Shown piece by piece: positions 36,350 through 43,833 of a stretch of DNA of 64,000 nucleotides (positions are counted from its first letter, which is position 1; every line of letters starts with the position of its first letter). The DNA lies in the NCBI RefSeq assembly GCF_009928685.1, contig NZ_WWEO01000041.1, forward strand, positions 372,001 to 436,000. Direction: 5' to 3'. A program made the position numbers and the translations under genes. The stretch is from Mucilaginibacter agri. Lineage in GTDB: Bacteria > Bacteroidota > Bacteroidia > Sphingobacteriales > Sphingobacteriaceae. Under the pieces are notes generated by a model. The model did not search any database. It was not told the origin of the DNA and saw only the letters and a list, made by a program, of their open reading frames with translations.

Positions 36350-37771
36350 ATGAAATTTAACAAGTATATCTATATATTAATGGCAGGTGTAATGGGAATT
36401 ACATCCTGCAAAAAGGAGTTTCTAGATGAGAAACCCCCTACAGCAGTTCCGGTTGCTGACGCTATAAAAACTGAGAATGATATGTCTGACGCTGTGAATG
36501 GTATGTATGCGAGTATGCGTACTTCAAACACATTCGGTCGTGATATCCCTGCTTTAGGTGATATATTATCGGACAACGTTTATGTAAGTTCTTCCAACTC
36601 GGGCAGGTATCTGCAAGAGAACAATTACTCTTACATTAACAACAACGCTGAGGCAGCAGATATATTCAACCAGAGCTATTATACAATACTTCAGGCAAAC
36701 AGAATTATCAATACAAGTATTGCTTCATCTAGTGCAGTAGGTCAATATAAAGGAGAGGCTTATATTGTTAGAGCTTTAAATTACTTACAGTTAGTTAACT
36801 TCTTTGCTACGCCGTATACAGTAAACCCTGCTGCTCCCGGAGTAGCGCTGGTTACTGGATATACTGGCCCGAACATTAAGCCAAGCAGAAATACAGTAAC
36901 CGAAGTTTATGCCAAAATCATCAGTGATTTGGACAGTGCTTATGCTATTATGCCAGCTACATCTACCCATGGTAACAGCTCATACTATTTAAGCAAATAT
37001 GCAGCAAAAGCGATTGAGGCCAGAGCATATCTGTACAAAGGAGACTACGCTGGTGCTCGTGACGCTGCTTTATTAGTGGTTCAAGGTGGTGGCTATACTC
37101 AAGCAACTGCAACAGGTTTATCTGCTTATTGGGCTAACAACGTTGGTTCGACAAATAAAGTAGAAACCATTTTTGAAATGGCTTTAAATACGGCTACCAA
37201 CAACGGTACTAACGGTTTAGATTATGAGTATGATCAGCCAGTAGGTTATGGCGACTTCTTAGCCACTACAGATTTGTACAACCAGTACAGAGCAACCGAT
37301 GCCAGAAGAGCTTTTATAACAGCTGGTGTAAGAAAAGGAAACGGTTTACCTGCATTAATTGTAAGTAAATATCCAAACGTTTCACAATCAGATCGTGATG
37401 ATATTAAAATTATCCGTTACTCTGAAGTGCTTTTAACTTTGGCAGAAGGCTACGCACGTAGCGCTGATGAAGTAAACGCATTGAAGTATCTTAACCAATT
37501 TGTTGCACAGCGCGATCCATCATTGGTATACGCTTCAACAGGTACACAGTTGATCAATGATATCTTAAATGAAAGAAGAAAAGAGTTTGCTTTTGAAGGT
37601 TTGCGTTTCTTCGACCTTACCCGTACCAACCAGGTAATCAATCGTCCGCAAATGGCGAACTCTGCTCCATCTTATCCAACTGTTAGTTTAACAGATTTCA
37701 GAAGAATTTTACCGATTCCTCAAGCTGAAATGGATGCTAACCCTAACATGAAACAAAACCCTGGATATTAA
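36350..37771 (+). CDS. RagB/SusD family nutrient-binding lipoprotein, pair 2
   Basis: The 473-residue lipoprotein (signal ending GITSC, then KKEFLDEKPPTA, the classical SusD start) contains SusD-like_3 N-terminal TPR helices (YTILQANRIINTSIASSS…GEAYIVRALNYLQLVNFFATPY). The C-terminal SusD domain reads KIIRYSEVLLTLAEGYARS…DILNERRKEFAFEGLRFFDLTR…PIPQAEMDANPNMKQNPGY, the standard family ending. It forms the lid of the SusC-like barrel at 33285. This is the classical SusD type, unlike the SusD-like_2 of pair 1, so the two importers probably serve different substrates. Confidence 0.95.
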   Translation: MKFNKYIYILMAGVMGITSCKKEFLDEKPPTAVPVADAIKTENDMSDAVNGMYASMRTSNTFGRDIPALGDILSDNVYVSSSNSGRYLQENNYSYINNNAEAADIFNQSYYTILQANRIINTSIASSSAVGQYKGEAYIVRALNYLQLVNFFATPYTVNPAAPGVALVTGYTGPNIKPSRNTVTEVYAKIISDLDSAYAIMPATSTHGNSSYYLSKYAAKAIEARAYLYKGDYAGARDAALLVVQGGGYTQATATGLSAYWANNVGSTNKVETIFEMALNTATNNGTNGLDYEYDQPVGYGDFLATTDLYNQYRATDARRAFITAGVRKGNGLPALIVSKYPNVSQSDRDDIKIIRYSEVLLTLAEGYARSADEVNALKYLNQFVAQRDPSLVYASTGTQLINDILNERRKEFAFEGLRFFDLTRTNQVINRPQMANSAPSYPTVSLTDFRRILPIPQAEMDANPNMKQNPGY

Positions 37772-37789
37772 TCCATGGCGAACTAATAA

Positions 37790-37825
37790 AAACAGAAAAG
37801 GCTCTTAATTGAGCCTTTTCTGTTT
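37790..37825 (+). terminator. Terminator of susCD pair 2
   Basis: AAACAGAAAAGGCTC (37790-37804), loop TTAATT, GAGCCTTTTCTGTTT (37811-37825), continuing in a T run. Confidence 0.9.
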
Positions 37826-37876
37826 TTTTGTATACTTATTTCATTATTTTCAGGTTTCAAATACTAAACAATTATC

Positions 37877-38545
37877 ATGAAATTTTACAAAGCTTTTTTA
37901 ATTCTATTAATCTGCGCCGGTGTTAAGTCGGCATCTGCACAAGGAGTTCAAATATCAGCCGGCGGTGTTCCTGTTCAGGATCGCGATATGTCTGATGTTG
38001 TAGGGTCACCCTATGTTAATGCCGAATGGGGTAAAGGTACAGTTAAACTAAAAGACGATAAAGTATATACCAATATCGACTTGAAATATAGCGATTACGA
38101 CGACGCACTATATTTTAAGAGTGCTGAAGATAAGATGCAATCGTTCGCTGTACCCGTTGTTGATTTCACCATTTCCTATGCGGAAGACGGGAACCCGGTT
38201 TTAAAGCATTTTAGAAACGGCTATCATATTCAAGGATACGACGGCAACGCCTATTTCGAAGTTTTTAACGAGGGAAAAGCTCAATTCCTGAAAAAAACAA
38301 AAAAGAAAATTGAAACACAGAGCGTTTATGGTTCAACTGGAAGCGACAAGAAATTTGTTAGCACAACCAAATATTTTCTTGTAAATGGAGATAAGTCTGC
38401 CATTGTAAAAAAAGACAAAAAATCGATTCTTGAGGCCTTAGGTGATAAACAAACTGAGCTTGAAGCTTATATTAAAAGCAACAACTTAAATCTTAAAGAA
38501 GAGAGCGATATTGCGAAGCTTCTTACCTATTACAACTCAATTTAG
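37877..38545 (+). CDS. Secreted protein of unknown function
   Basis: The 222-residue protein has a signal peptide (MKFYKAFLILLICAGVKSASAQ). The mature part begins with a beta-rich stretch containing DVVGSPYVNAEWGKGTVKLKDDKVYTNIDLKYSDYDDALYFK, then a helical, Lys-rich C-terminus (KKDKKSILEALGDKQTELEAYIKSNNLNLKEESDIAKLLTYYNSI). I recognise the general pattern from Bacteroidota periplasmic proteins but know no function. It follows the susCD pair 2 terminator and has its own terminator at 38589, so it is monocistronic. Confidence 0.75.
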   Translation: MKFYKAFLILLICAGVKSASAQGVQISAGGVPVQDRDMSDVVGSPYVNAEWGKGTVKLKDDKVYTNIDLKYSDYDDALYFKSAEDKMQSFAVPVVDFTISYAEDGNPVLKHFRNGYHIQGYDGNAYFEVFNEGKAQFLKKTKKKIETQSVYGSTGSDKKFVSTTKYFLVNGDKSAIVKKDKKSILEALGDKQTELEAYIKSNNLNLKEESDIAKLLTYYNSI

Positions 38546-38588
38546 TGAGCAAGTTATATCTGGTTATTCATCAATAATCAGCAATCAC

Positions 38589-38622
38589 AAAAAAGGCCAT
38601 CGATTTATCGATGGCCTTTTTT
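38589..38622. terminator. Bidirectional terminator
   Basis: AAAAAAGGCCATCGAT (38589-38604), TT, ATCGATGGCCTTTTTT (38607-38622): a perfect 16-bp stem between convergent genes ending at 38545 and 38641. Confidence 0.9.
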
Positions 38623-38640
38623 GTGGAAGGATGGTTTCGG

Positions 38641-39048
38641 CTATTTCTTGTCAACACTGTAAGCTCCCGGGCCTAGAAATATTAAGCCGGCAAACATTAC
38701 CGCATCCTCAATAGCGTGCGAGGCGGCCATTAAGCCATCGCCTTTGCCCAGATGCATTGCAGTAGCTACTATCATATTAATAAGCAACAGTAAGCATATT
38801 GGCCTGAAAGCCCAGCCAATGATTAGCAGAAAGCCCCCGAAGGTTTCAACAACTGCAGATAATAAGCCCCATACCATAGGCCAAAATGTAATGTGCACGT
38901 ATCTGGTAGCCTGTCCGGTTTGTTCCCAGGTATGGACGCCGCCGGCCAGTTTAGGGAAGCCATGATAGATAAACATAATGCCCAATCCTACCCGGATAAC
39001 CAGAAGCCCGAAATTTTTGTACTTGCCTAATGTTGCTAGATATGCCAT
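38641..39048 (-). CDS. DoxX family membrane protein
   Basis: The 135-residue protein has four hydrophobic helices and the DoxX pattern: LVIRVGLGIMFIYHGFPKL in helix 1, VVETFGGFLLIIGWAFRP in the middle and AIEDAVMFAGLIFLGPGAYSVDKK at the end. DoxX-type proteins are small quinone-linked or redox-associated membrane proteins of mostly unknown activity. It is the second gene of a pair with the LD-carboxypeptidase (19-base gap). No functional link between the two is obvious. Confidence 0.85.
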   Translation of the reverse strand: MAYLATLGKYKNFGLLVIRVGLGIMFIYHGFPKLAGGVHTWEQTGQATRYVHITFWPMVWGLLSAVVETFGGFLLIIGWAFRPICLLLLINMIVATAMHLGKGDGLMAASHAIEDAVMFAGLIFLGPGAYSVDKK

Positions 39049-39067
39049 GTAATATATAAGGTTGTTG

Positions 39068-39967
39068 TTAAATAAAACTCAATTCTGCCTGCTGTGCCTG
39101 TACGTTTAGGCTTACTGTTCTACCGAATATCAATGCGTTGTTGTTAGGTACATGCCCTCCCGGGAAATCGAAACAAACCGGATAATCATACTCCTTAATA
39201 GCAGTTAATATCATTTCCGGCACGGTAAAACCGAAAGGGATATCGTTGTCCTTTAAATCGGTAAACCCGCCTACAATTAAGCCCGTTAGGTTCTTAAATT
39301 TTCCTGCCCGCTTTAAACAATAGATCATGCGGTCTATGGCGTACATATACTCGCCTACGTCTTCAATAAACAGTATTTTACCGTCGTAATCCACATCAGA
39401 AGCAGAGCCTAATACGGACATTAGCAGCATTAAGTTACCGCCGATAAGTTCGCCGCTGGCCTGCCCTACGCGATTGTGATTTTCGGTTGTGAAGCTGTAA
39501 CTAAGCTCCTCGCCAAACAGGGCTTTTTTAAGCGATTGCAACGAAGCAGCCGATGCATCCGGTATATTGATGGGCATTTGCCCGTGAATGCTTTGCAGTT
39601 GCAGATTAGCCTGTAAATGCGAATGTATTACTGTAATGTCGCTAAAGCCGATGATCCATTTAGGATTTTGCTTCAGGTTGTCGAAATTTATATCATCAAT
39701 TATGCGGATGGTGCCATAACCACCGCGTGCGGCGAAAATGGCTTTTACTTCGTTGTCGTCAATAAAACGCTGCATGTCCTGCGCACGTAATTCGTCGGTA
39801 CCTGCAAATTGGTGGTATGATGCAGTTACGGTTTCGCCCAAAACTACACGTAAGCCCCATGATTGTAGCAACGCCACTGCATCGTCCATAGGTTGCGGTA
39901 ATTTTTTTGCCGGACAAGTTATAGCGACCAGGTCGCCTTTTTTAAGATAAGGGGGCGTTATGCTCAT
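39068..39967 (-). CDS. LD-carboxypeptidase (peptidase family S66)
   Basis: The 299-residue protein shows the S66 blocks: AIFAARGGYGTIRIIDDIN, the nucleophile Ser109 in GFSDITVIH, a catalytic Glu in ILFIEDVGEYMYAIDRM, and the C-terminal His in DFPGGHVPNNNALIFGR. These enzymes remove the terminal D-Ala from muramoyl tetrapeptides during peptidoglycan recycling. No signal peptide is present, consistent with a cytoplasmic recycling role. It is divergent from metG with under 50 bases between starts, so the promoters face each other. Confidence 0.9.
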   Translation of the reverse strand: MSITPPYLKKGDLVAITCPAKKLPQPMDDAVALLQSWGLRVVLGETVTASYHQFAGTDELRAQDMQRFIDDNEVKAIFAARGGYGTIRIIDDINFDNLKQNPKWIIGFSDITVIHSHLQANLQLQSIHGQMPINIPDASAASLQSLKKALFGEELSYSFTTENHNRVGQASGELIGGNLMLLMSVLGSASDVDYDGKILFIEDVGEYMYAIDRMIYCLKRAGKFKNLTGLIVGGFTDLKDNDIPFGFTVPEMILTAIKEYDYPVCFDFPGGHVPNNNALIFGRTVSLNVQAQQAELSFI

Positions 39968-39977
39968 ATTTATAAAT

Positions 39978-39985
39978 TATCTTTG
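39978..39985 (+). promoter_or_regulatory. metG -7 box
   Basis: TATCTTTG matches the Bacteroidota -7 consensus TAnnTTTG. Its last three bases are the TTG (39983-39985) at which the longest metG frame would start, so that codon cannot be in the mRNA and the start must be downstream. Confidence 0.65.
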
Positions 39986-40012
39986 CCAAATTATAACAAA
40001 GCGCTTAAAACT

Positions 40013-42085
40013 TTGGAAACTCAAAAATATAAAAGATATACCATCACCGCAGCTTTGCCTTATGCAAATGGGCCAAAGCACATCGGTCACCTGGCCGGGG
40101 CATATATTCCGGCCGATTTATACGCACGTTACCTGCGCCTTAAAAAGCGCGATGTGGTTTTTGTATGCGGCTCTGACGAGCATGGTACTGCCATAGCCAA
40201 CCAGGCCATGAAAGAGGGTACTACCCCACGCGCTATTATTGATAAATACCATGCGCTGATCAAAGATTGCTTTGAGAAACTGAATATATCATTTGATATC
40301 TATCACCGTACCAGCGAACCACTGCACCATGAAACAGCGCAGGAGTTATTTACCGACCTTAATAATCAAGGAAGCTTTGTAGAGAAAGTATCGGATCAAT
40401 ATTTTGACGAAGAAGCAAATTCTTTCCTTGCGGATAGATACATCATTGGCACCTGCCCTAACTGCGGTAACGACCATGCCTATGGCGACCAGTGCGAGCG
40501 CTGCGGTACTTCATTAAGTCCGGAAGAGCTGATCAATCCTCACTCGGCATTAAGCGGTGCTAAGCCGGTGTTAAAGCCAACCAAACATTGGTACCTGCCA
40601 TTAAACGAGTACGAGCCGTGGTTGAAGGAGTGGATTCTGGAAGGCCACGCTAAAGACTGGAAAACCAATGTATACGGCCAATGCAAAAGCTGGATAGATG
40701 GCGGCCTGCACCCACGCGCGGTAACCCGCGACCTGGACTGGGGTATTAAAGTACCCGTTGCCGGAGCCGATGGAAAAGTGCTATACGTTTGGTTTGATGC
40801 ACCTATAGGCTATATATCGGCCACTAAACAATGGGCTATTGATAAAGGCAAAGACTGGGAACTGTACTGGAAAGATAAAGAAACTAAATTGGTGCACTTT
40901 ATTGGCAAAGATAATATCGTGTTCCACTGTATAGTGTTTCCGGTGATGTTGAAAGCGCAGGGTTCGTTTATCCTGCCGGAGAATGTGCCTGCCAACGAAT
41001 TTATGAACCTGGAAGGCGACAAAATGTCGACTAGCCGTGGTTGGAGCATTGAAATGCACGAATATCTTGCCGATTTCCCGGATAAGATTGACGAGTTGCG
41101 TTACTACTTAACTGCCATTGCACCCGAAACCAGCGACAGTGAGTTTACCTGGAAAGATTATCAGGCACGTGTAAACAACGAGCTGGTAGCCATTTTGGGC
41201 AACTTTGTAAACCGCGTAATGGTGTTGATGCACAAGTTTTTCGATGGAAAAATTACAGCCCCTGCGGGCGAAGTTGATTTTACCGACGAAACGCTAAACA
41301 AAACCGTAGGTGAGCTCTATGACGAACTGGAGAGCAGTTTCGAGAACTATAAGTTTCGCCAGGCACAGCAAACTGCTATGGAAATGGCTCGATTAGGTAA
41401 CCGTTATTTGACAGAGAAAGAGCCTTGGAAAACCTTCAAAGTTGATGCCGAAGATGCACGTAATACCCTGCATAATTGTTTGGTATTGATAGGCCACATG
41501 GCAACTGCTTTACAACCGTTTTTACCGAATACATCTGCTAAGATCTTCGAGATGCTGAACCAACCAGCGGGTGAAGTAACTTTTGATCAGGAGCTGAAAT
41601 TTAAGGATGGGCATCAACTGAACCCGGCTTCGTTGTTGTTTGTGAAGATTGAAGACGACGTGATACAGGCGCAAATTGATAAACTGCAAGCTAAGGCAGA
41701 TTCATTAACTATGGCAGCGGTTGAAGAGCCTGTAGAGCAAGCAGTATTGCCGACCAAAGAAAATATCAATTACGATCAGTTTGCAGCGATGGATATCCGT
41801 GTGGGTACCATACTCACCGCCGAAAAGGTAGCTAAAACCAAGAAGCTAATGAAGCTGACCATCGATACCGGTATCGACAAGCGTACGGTGGTATCGGGCA
41901 TTGCCGAGCACTTTGAGCCGGAGGCTATTATCGGTAAACAGGTAAGTATTTTAGTAAACCTGGAGCCGCGCGAACTGAAAGGTATCCTATCGCAAGGTAT
42001 GATCCTGATGGCCGAAAACGCCGAAGGTAAACTCGATTTTGTAGCCCCGGTAAATGCTATGGGCGAAGGATCGGTAATACGCTAA
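40013..42085 (+). CDS. metG: Methionine--tRNA ligase (TTG start)
   Basis: Charges tRNA-Met. From TTG at 40013 the protein has 690 residues and begins (M)ETQKYKRYTITAALPYANG, the usual MetG N-terminus. The HIGH-type motif is in KHIGHLAGAY, the zinc knuckle CPNCGNDHAYGDQCERCG follows, and the KMSKS-type loop is KMSTSRG. The last ~110 residues are a tRNA-binding domain (MDIRVGTILTAEKVAKTKKLMKLTID). The open frame reaches back to TTG at 39983, but that codon is part of the -7 box. No ATG is available near the conserved start, so TTG at 40013 is preferred. A tRNA gene follows 95 bases after the stop. Confidence 0.92.
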   Translation: METQKYKRYTITAALPYANGPKHIGHLAGAYIPADLYARYLRLKKRDVVFVCGSDEHGTAIANQAMKEGTTPRAIIDKYHALIKDCFEKLNISFDIYHRTSEPLHHETAQELFTDLNNQGSFVEKVSDQYFDEEANSFLADRYIIGTCPNCGNDHAYGDQCERCGTSLSPEELINPHSALSGAKPVLKPTKHWYLPLNEYEPWLKEWILEGHAKDWKTNVYGQCKSWIDGGLHPRAVTRDLDWGIKVPVAGADGKVLYVWFDAPIGYISATKQWAIDKGKDWELYWKDKETKLVHFIGKDNIVFHCIVFPVMLKAQGSFILPENVPANEFMNLEGDKMSTSRGWSIEMHEYLADFPDKIDELRYYLTAIAPETSDSEFTWKDYQARVNNELVAILGNFVNRVMVLMHKFFDGKITAPAGEVDFTDETLNKTVGELYDELESSFENYKFRQAQQTAMEMARLGNRYLTEKEPWKTFKVDAEDARNTLHNCLVLIGHMATALQPFLPNTSAKIFEMLNQPAGEVTFDQELKFKDGHQLNPASLLFVKIEDDVIQAQIDKLQAKADSLTMAAVEEPVEQAVLPTKENINYDQFAAMDIRVGTILTAEKVAKTKKLMKLTIDTGIDKRTVVSGIAEHFEPEAIIGKQVSILVNLEPRELKGILSQGMILMAENAEGKLDFVAPVNAMGEGSVIR

Positions 42086-42179
42086 ACAGATGTGGAAATG
42101 TGCATTAGCATATTTCCACATTAAATAATAGATTTGCAGCATTGTCAAATTGGCTAATTAACAAATTGACAAATTAACC

Positions 42180-42251
42180 GGTCCCGTAGTTCAACGGATA
42201 GAATAGGAGTTTCCTAAACTCTAGATATGGGTTCGATTCCCGTCGGGACCA
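42180..42251 (+). tRNA. tRNA-Arg (anticodon CCT)
   Basis: Cloverleaf by eye: acceptor GGTCCCG/CGGGACC (42180-42186, 42244-42250), D arm GTTC…GAAT (42189-42204), anticodon arm GGAGT-TTCCTAA-ACTCT (42206-42222) with CCT at the anticodon, T arm ATGGG-TTCGATT-CCCGT (42227-42243), discriminator A at 42251. CCA is not encoded. The 3' part from the anticodon loop to the end is duplicated at 43643-43680. Confidence 0.95.
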
Positions 42252-42259
42252 CTAAATGA

Positions 42260-42292
42260 AAAGCCTCATCTGTTTAAAGCAGATGAGGCTTT
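42260..42292 (+). terminator. Terminator of tRNA-Arg
   Basis: AAAGCCTCATCTG (42260-42272), loop TTTAAAG, CAGATGAGGCTTT (42280-42292), continuing TTC. A mutated copy (stem AAGCCTCA/TGAGGCTT) follows the tRNA 3'-end copy at 43685-43715. Confidence 0.85.
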
Positions 42293-42307
42293 TCTGTATT
42301 ACGCGAA

Positions 42308-42337
42308 ATGGTGCGGTGACAACACTGACCATAGGCT
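42308..42337 (+). repeat. Flank repeat, copy 1
   Basis: ATGGTGCGGTGACAACAC-T-GACCATAGGCT recurs at 43732-43761 with one difference (C for T). A shorter version, GGTGACAACACCAGCC, lies at 44862-44877 after the second palindromic repeat. The copies mark the left ends of the modules in this region. Confidence 0.75.
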
Positions 42338-42358
42338 AACAGCTATCATGTCAGCCTG

Positions 42359-42400
42359 GCGCAAGTACCCAGTGTTAAGATGTGGGTTGGAGACTTGCGC
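42359..42400. repeat. Inverted repeat GCGCAAGT/ACTTGCGC
   Basis: GCGCAAGT (42359-42366) pairs with ACTTGCGC (42393-42400), with an inner CCA/TGG. It lies in the leader of the Ntn-hydrolase gene and could be a recombination or regulatory structure. Confidence 0.5.
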
Positions 42401-42451
42401 TTCTACGGATTGTGACACTTTTTTTGAATGTTGTCTAATTATTTAACGAAC

Positions 42452-43483
42452 ATGACACTTATTTCAATGATTAATGGCCACGGCTTCCCTGTCATTATTA
42501 GTGACCGAGCTATTTCCGAAGCCGGAAATAAAAAGCCTGTTATTTTGCCGTCGACCAACAAACACACGTCCCAAAATACCCCAGTTATAGATTTTAACGT
42601 TAAAACTATTATAATTCAAGACGTTCTGTGCGTAGCTTTTGCCGGAAATGTAACCGGTATTAAGCAGTTACAGGCTGATATTTCCGACTATTTCTTATAT
42701 AGAAGAGTGAATAAAGGCAACTTAAAAGAGCTTTTAGGAACATTAAAATATAATGATGACGTTTCTGTGCTTTTCGCAATTGGTGGCCCCGAATTTTCTA
42801 ACAATCAGATCATGGTAGTTTACAAAGGAAATTGGCTGAATGATCAGAGTCGTGAGAATCTTGATGTTTTATCTTGTGGTAGTGGGGCTGAAGCTTGGAC
42901 AAAACATTTGGTTGAAAACTCTGGATATCTCGACGAAAGTGAAATATCTGTTCATTTCTGTAAGCAAAGAGCTTTGCTAACTTGCATTTCTTTTTTAAAT
43001 CAAGAGAGACAGTCGATAACAAATCTTATGGATGGTTGGGGCGGTGGCTTCGATGTGGTATATTATGATAAAGGAGTTTTCCATCGCTTTGATCAATTAA
43101 CTTACGCTTTTCATGTGGTTAAAGTTGAACAGCCAACACAAATCGCGCCCATATCTCTCATTCATAATAGCTATCAAAATGGAAACGCCATAGTCCGGCA
43201 TTTGACGGCGGACGGGTATCAAAACTATTTAATCCCACAATTCAACGAAAGGTTTCCTAGGCTCGAAGAAGATCCTAATTGCATATCGCGGGATATTGTT
43301 ACTTGTATACGTTTATTAAAAGATGGAGGAAGCTATTGCGATCTCGTAGTGTTGATTTGGGATAATGATCCGCAGGCAGCCCCCTATTTTTACACGACCA
43401 GAAAAGATAATAACTTTGGTGTGTTGTTTTCCGATATTTATATAAAAAAAGTTAGAGAAGCAATATCAAGCTATCTAGCGTAA
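42452..43483 (+). CDS. Proteasome/HslV-like Ntn-hydrolase, orphan
   Basis: Not a known system to me, but residues 10-215 (counted from an upstream ATG at 42428) match the proteasome beta/HslV fold. Starting at ATG 42452 the protein reads M-T-L-I-S-M-I-N-G-H-G-F-P-V-I-I-S-D-R. Removal of Met would expose Thr1, with Asp at position 17 as in proteasome beta subunits. K-T-I-I-I…F-A-G keeps the 14-residue Lys33-Gly47 spacing, although ~17 residues are inserted before the Lys. G-S-G (151-153), Asp202 and GGGFDVVYYDKGVF match the Ser129, Asp166 and following strand regions; Ser169 is Gly. About 130 C-terminal residues are unassigned. Thr1 activity is predicted. No HslU, ATPase or propeptide is seen. 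344 codons from this start. Confidence 0.72.
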   Translation: MTLISMINGHGFPVIISDRAISEAGNKKPVILPSTNKHTSQNTPVIDFNVKTIIIQDVLCVAFAGNVTGIKQLQADISDYFLYRRVNKGNLKELLGTLKYNDDVSVLFAIGGPEFSNNQIMVVYKGNWLNDQSRENLDVLSCGSGAEAWTKHLVENSGYLDESEISVHFCKQRALLTCISFLNQERQSITNLMDGWGGGFDVVYYDKGVFHRFDQLTYAFHVVKVEQPTQIAPISLIHNSYQNGNAIVRHLTADGYQNYLIPQFNERFPRLEEDPNCISRDIVTCIRLLKDGGSYCDLVVLIWDNDPQAAPYFYTTRKDNNFGVLFSDIYIKKVREAISSYLA

Positions 43484-43497
43484 TTCAGCCCTTCCAC

Positions 43498-43643
43498 ATG
43501 CTCCCGCAAGGCTCTGCTTTGTGATGACGTGATTTGCCTTGTTCCCCGTCGTCGCCGGGTCTCTCGCAGAGGCCCCTACGCTTTAGGATAGGTTGGCGCA
43601 GAGAATTGCGGGATCCTCTGCGAGAGACCCAGCAAGAACATCA
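43498..43643. repeat. ~145-bp palindromic repeat, copy R1
   Basis: It runs from ATGCTCCCGCAAGGCTCTGC to CAAGAACATCAA and is highly similar to R2 at 44707-44851. Inside, GGGTCTCTCGCAGAGG (43557-43572) and CCTCTGCGAGAGACCC (43615-43630) are perfect reverse complements over 16 bp, with GCTTTAGGATAGGTT in the loop. The core is shared with the repeat at 14108-14174. R1 directly abuts the tRNA 3'-end copy. Confidence 0.85.
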
Positions 43644-43761
43644 AACTCTAGATATTGGTTCGATTCCCGTCGGGACCACTTGAAAAGCCTCATTTGTTTA
43701 AGATAGGTGAGGCTTGTCCGCTTTATGTCGAATGGTGCGGTGACAACACCGACCATAGGCT
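43643..43761 (+). pseudogene. Duplicated tRNA-Arg 3' end with terminator and flank
   Basis: Positions 43643-43680 copy the tRNA-Arg sequence from the anticodon loop through the end of the acceptor and three bases beyond, with one internal difference (ATATTGG for ATATGGG). A decayed copy of the tRNA terminator (43685-43715) and the flank repeat (43732-43761) follow in the same order as behind the real tRNA. The 5' half of the tRNA is missing, so this is not functional; it looks like an attachment-site or tandem duplication. Confidence 0.85.
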
Positions 43762-43833
43762 TTAAAATCTAATTGTAATAAAGCATGGGTTTTCGTATTT
43801 TCATATAATTGGGACTGCCCTAAAATCTTGACG

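Noticed and set aside
28465-37771. Polysaccharide utilisation locus with enzymes
   Set aside because: No glycoside hydrolase, lyase, esterase or sulfatase gene lies within or beside the two susCD pairs.
39983-40012. Upstream TTG start for metG giving 10 extra residues
   Set aside because: The codon is part of the -7 box TATCTTTG and the extra residues do not resemble MetG N-termini.
43828-43833. TTG start two codons before ATG in the five-helix membrane protein
   Set aside because: ATG at 43834 is the ordinary choice and nothing favours the TTG.
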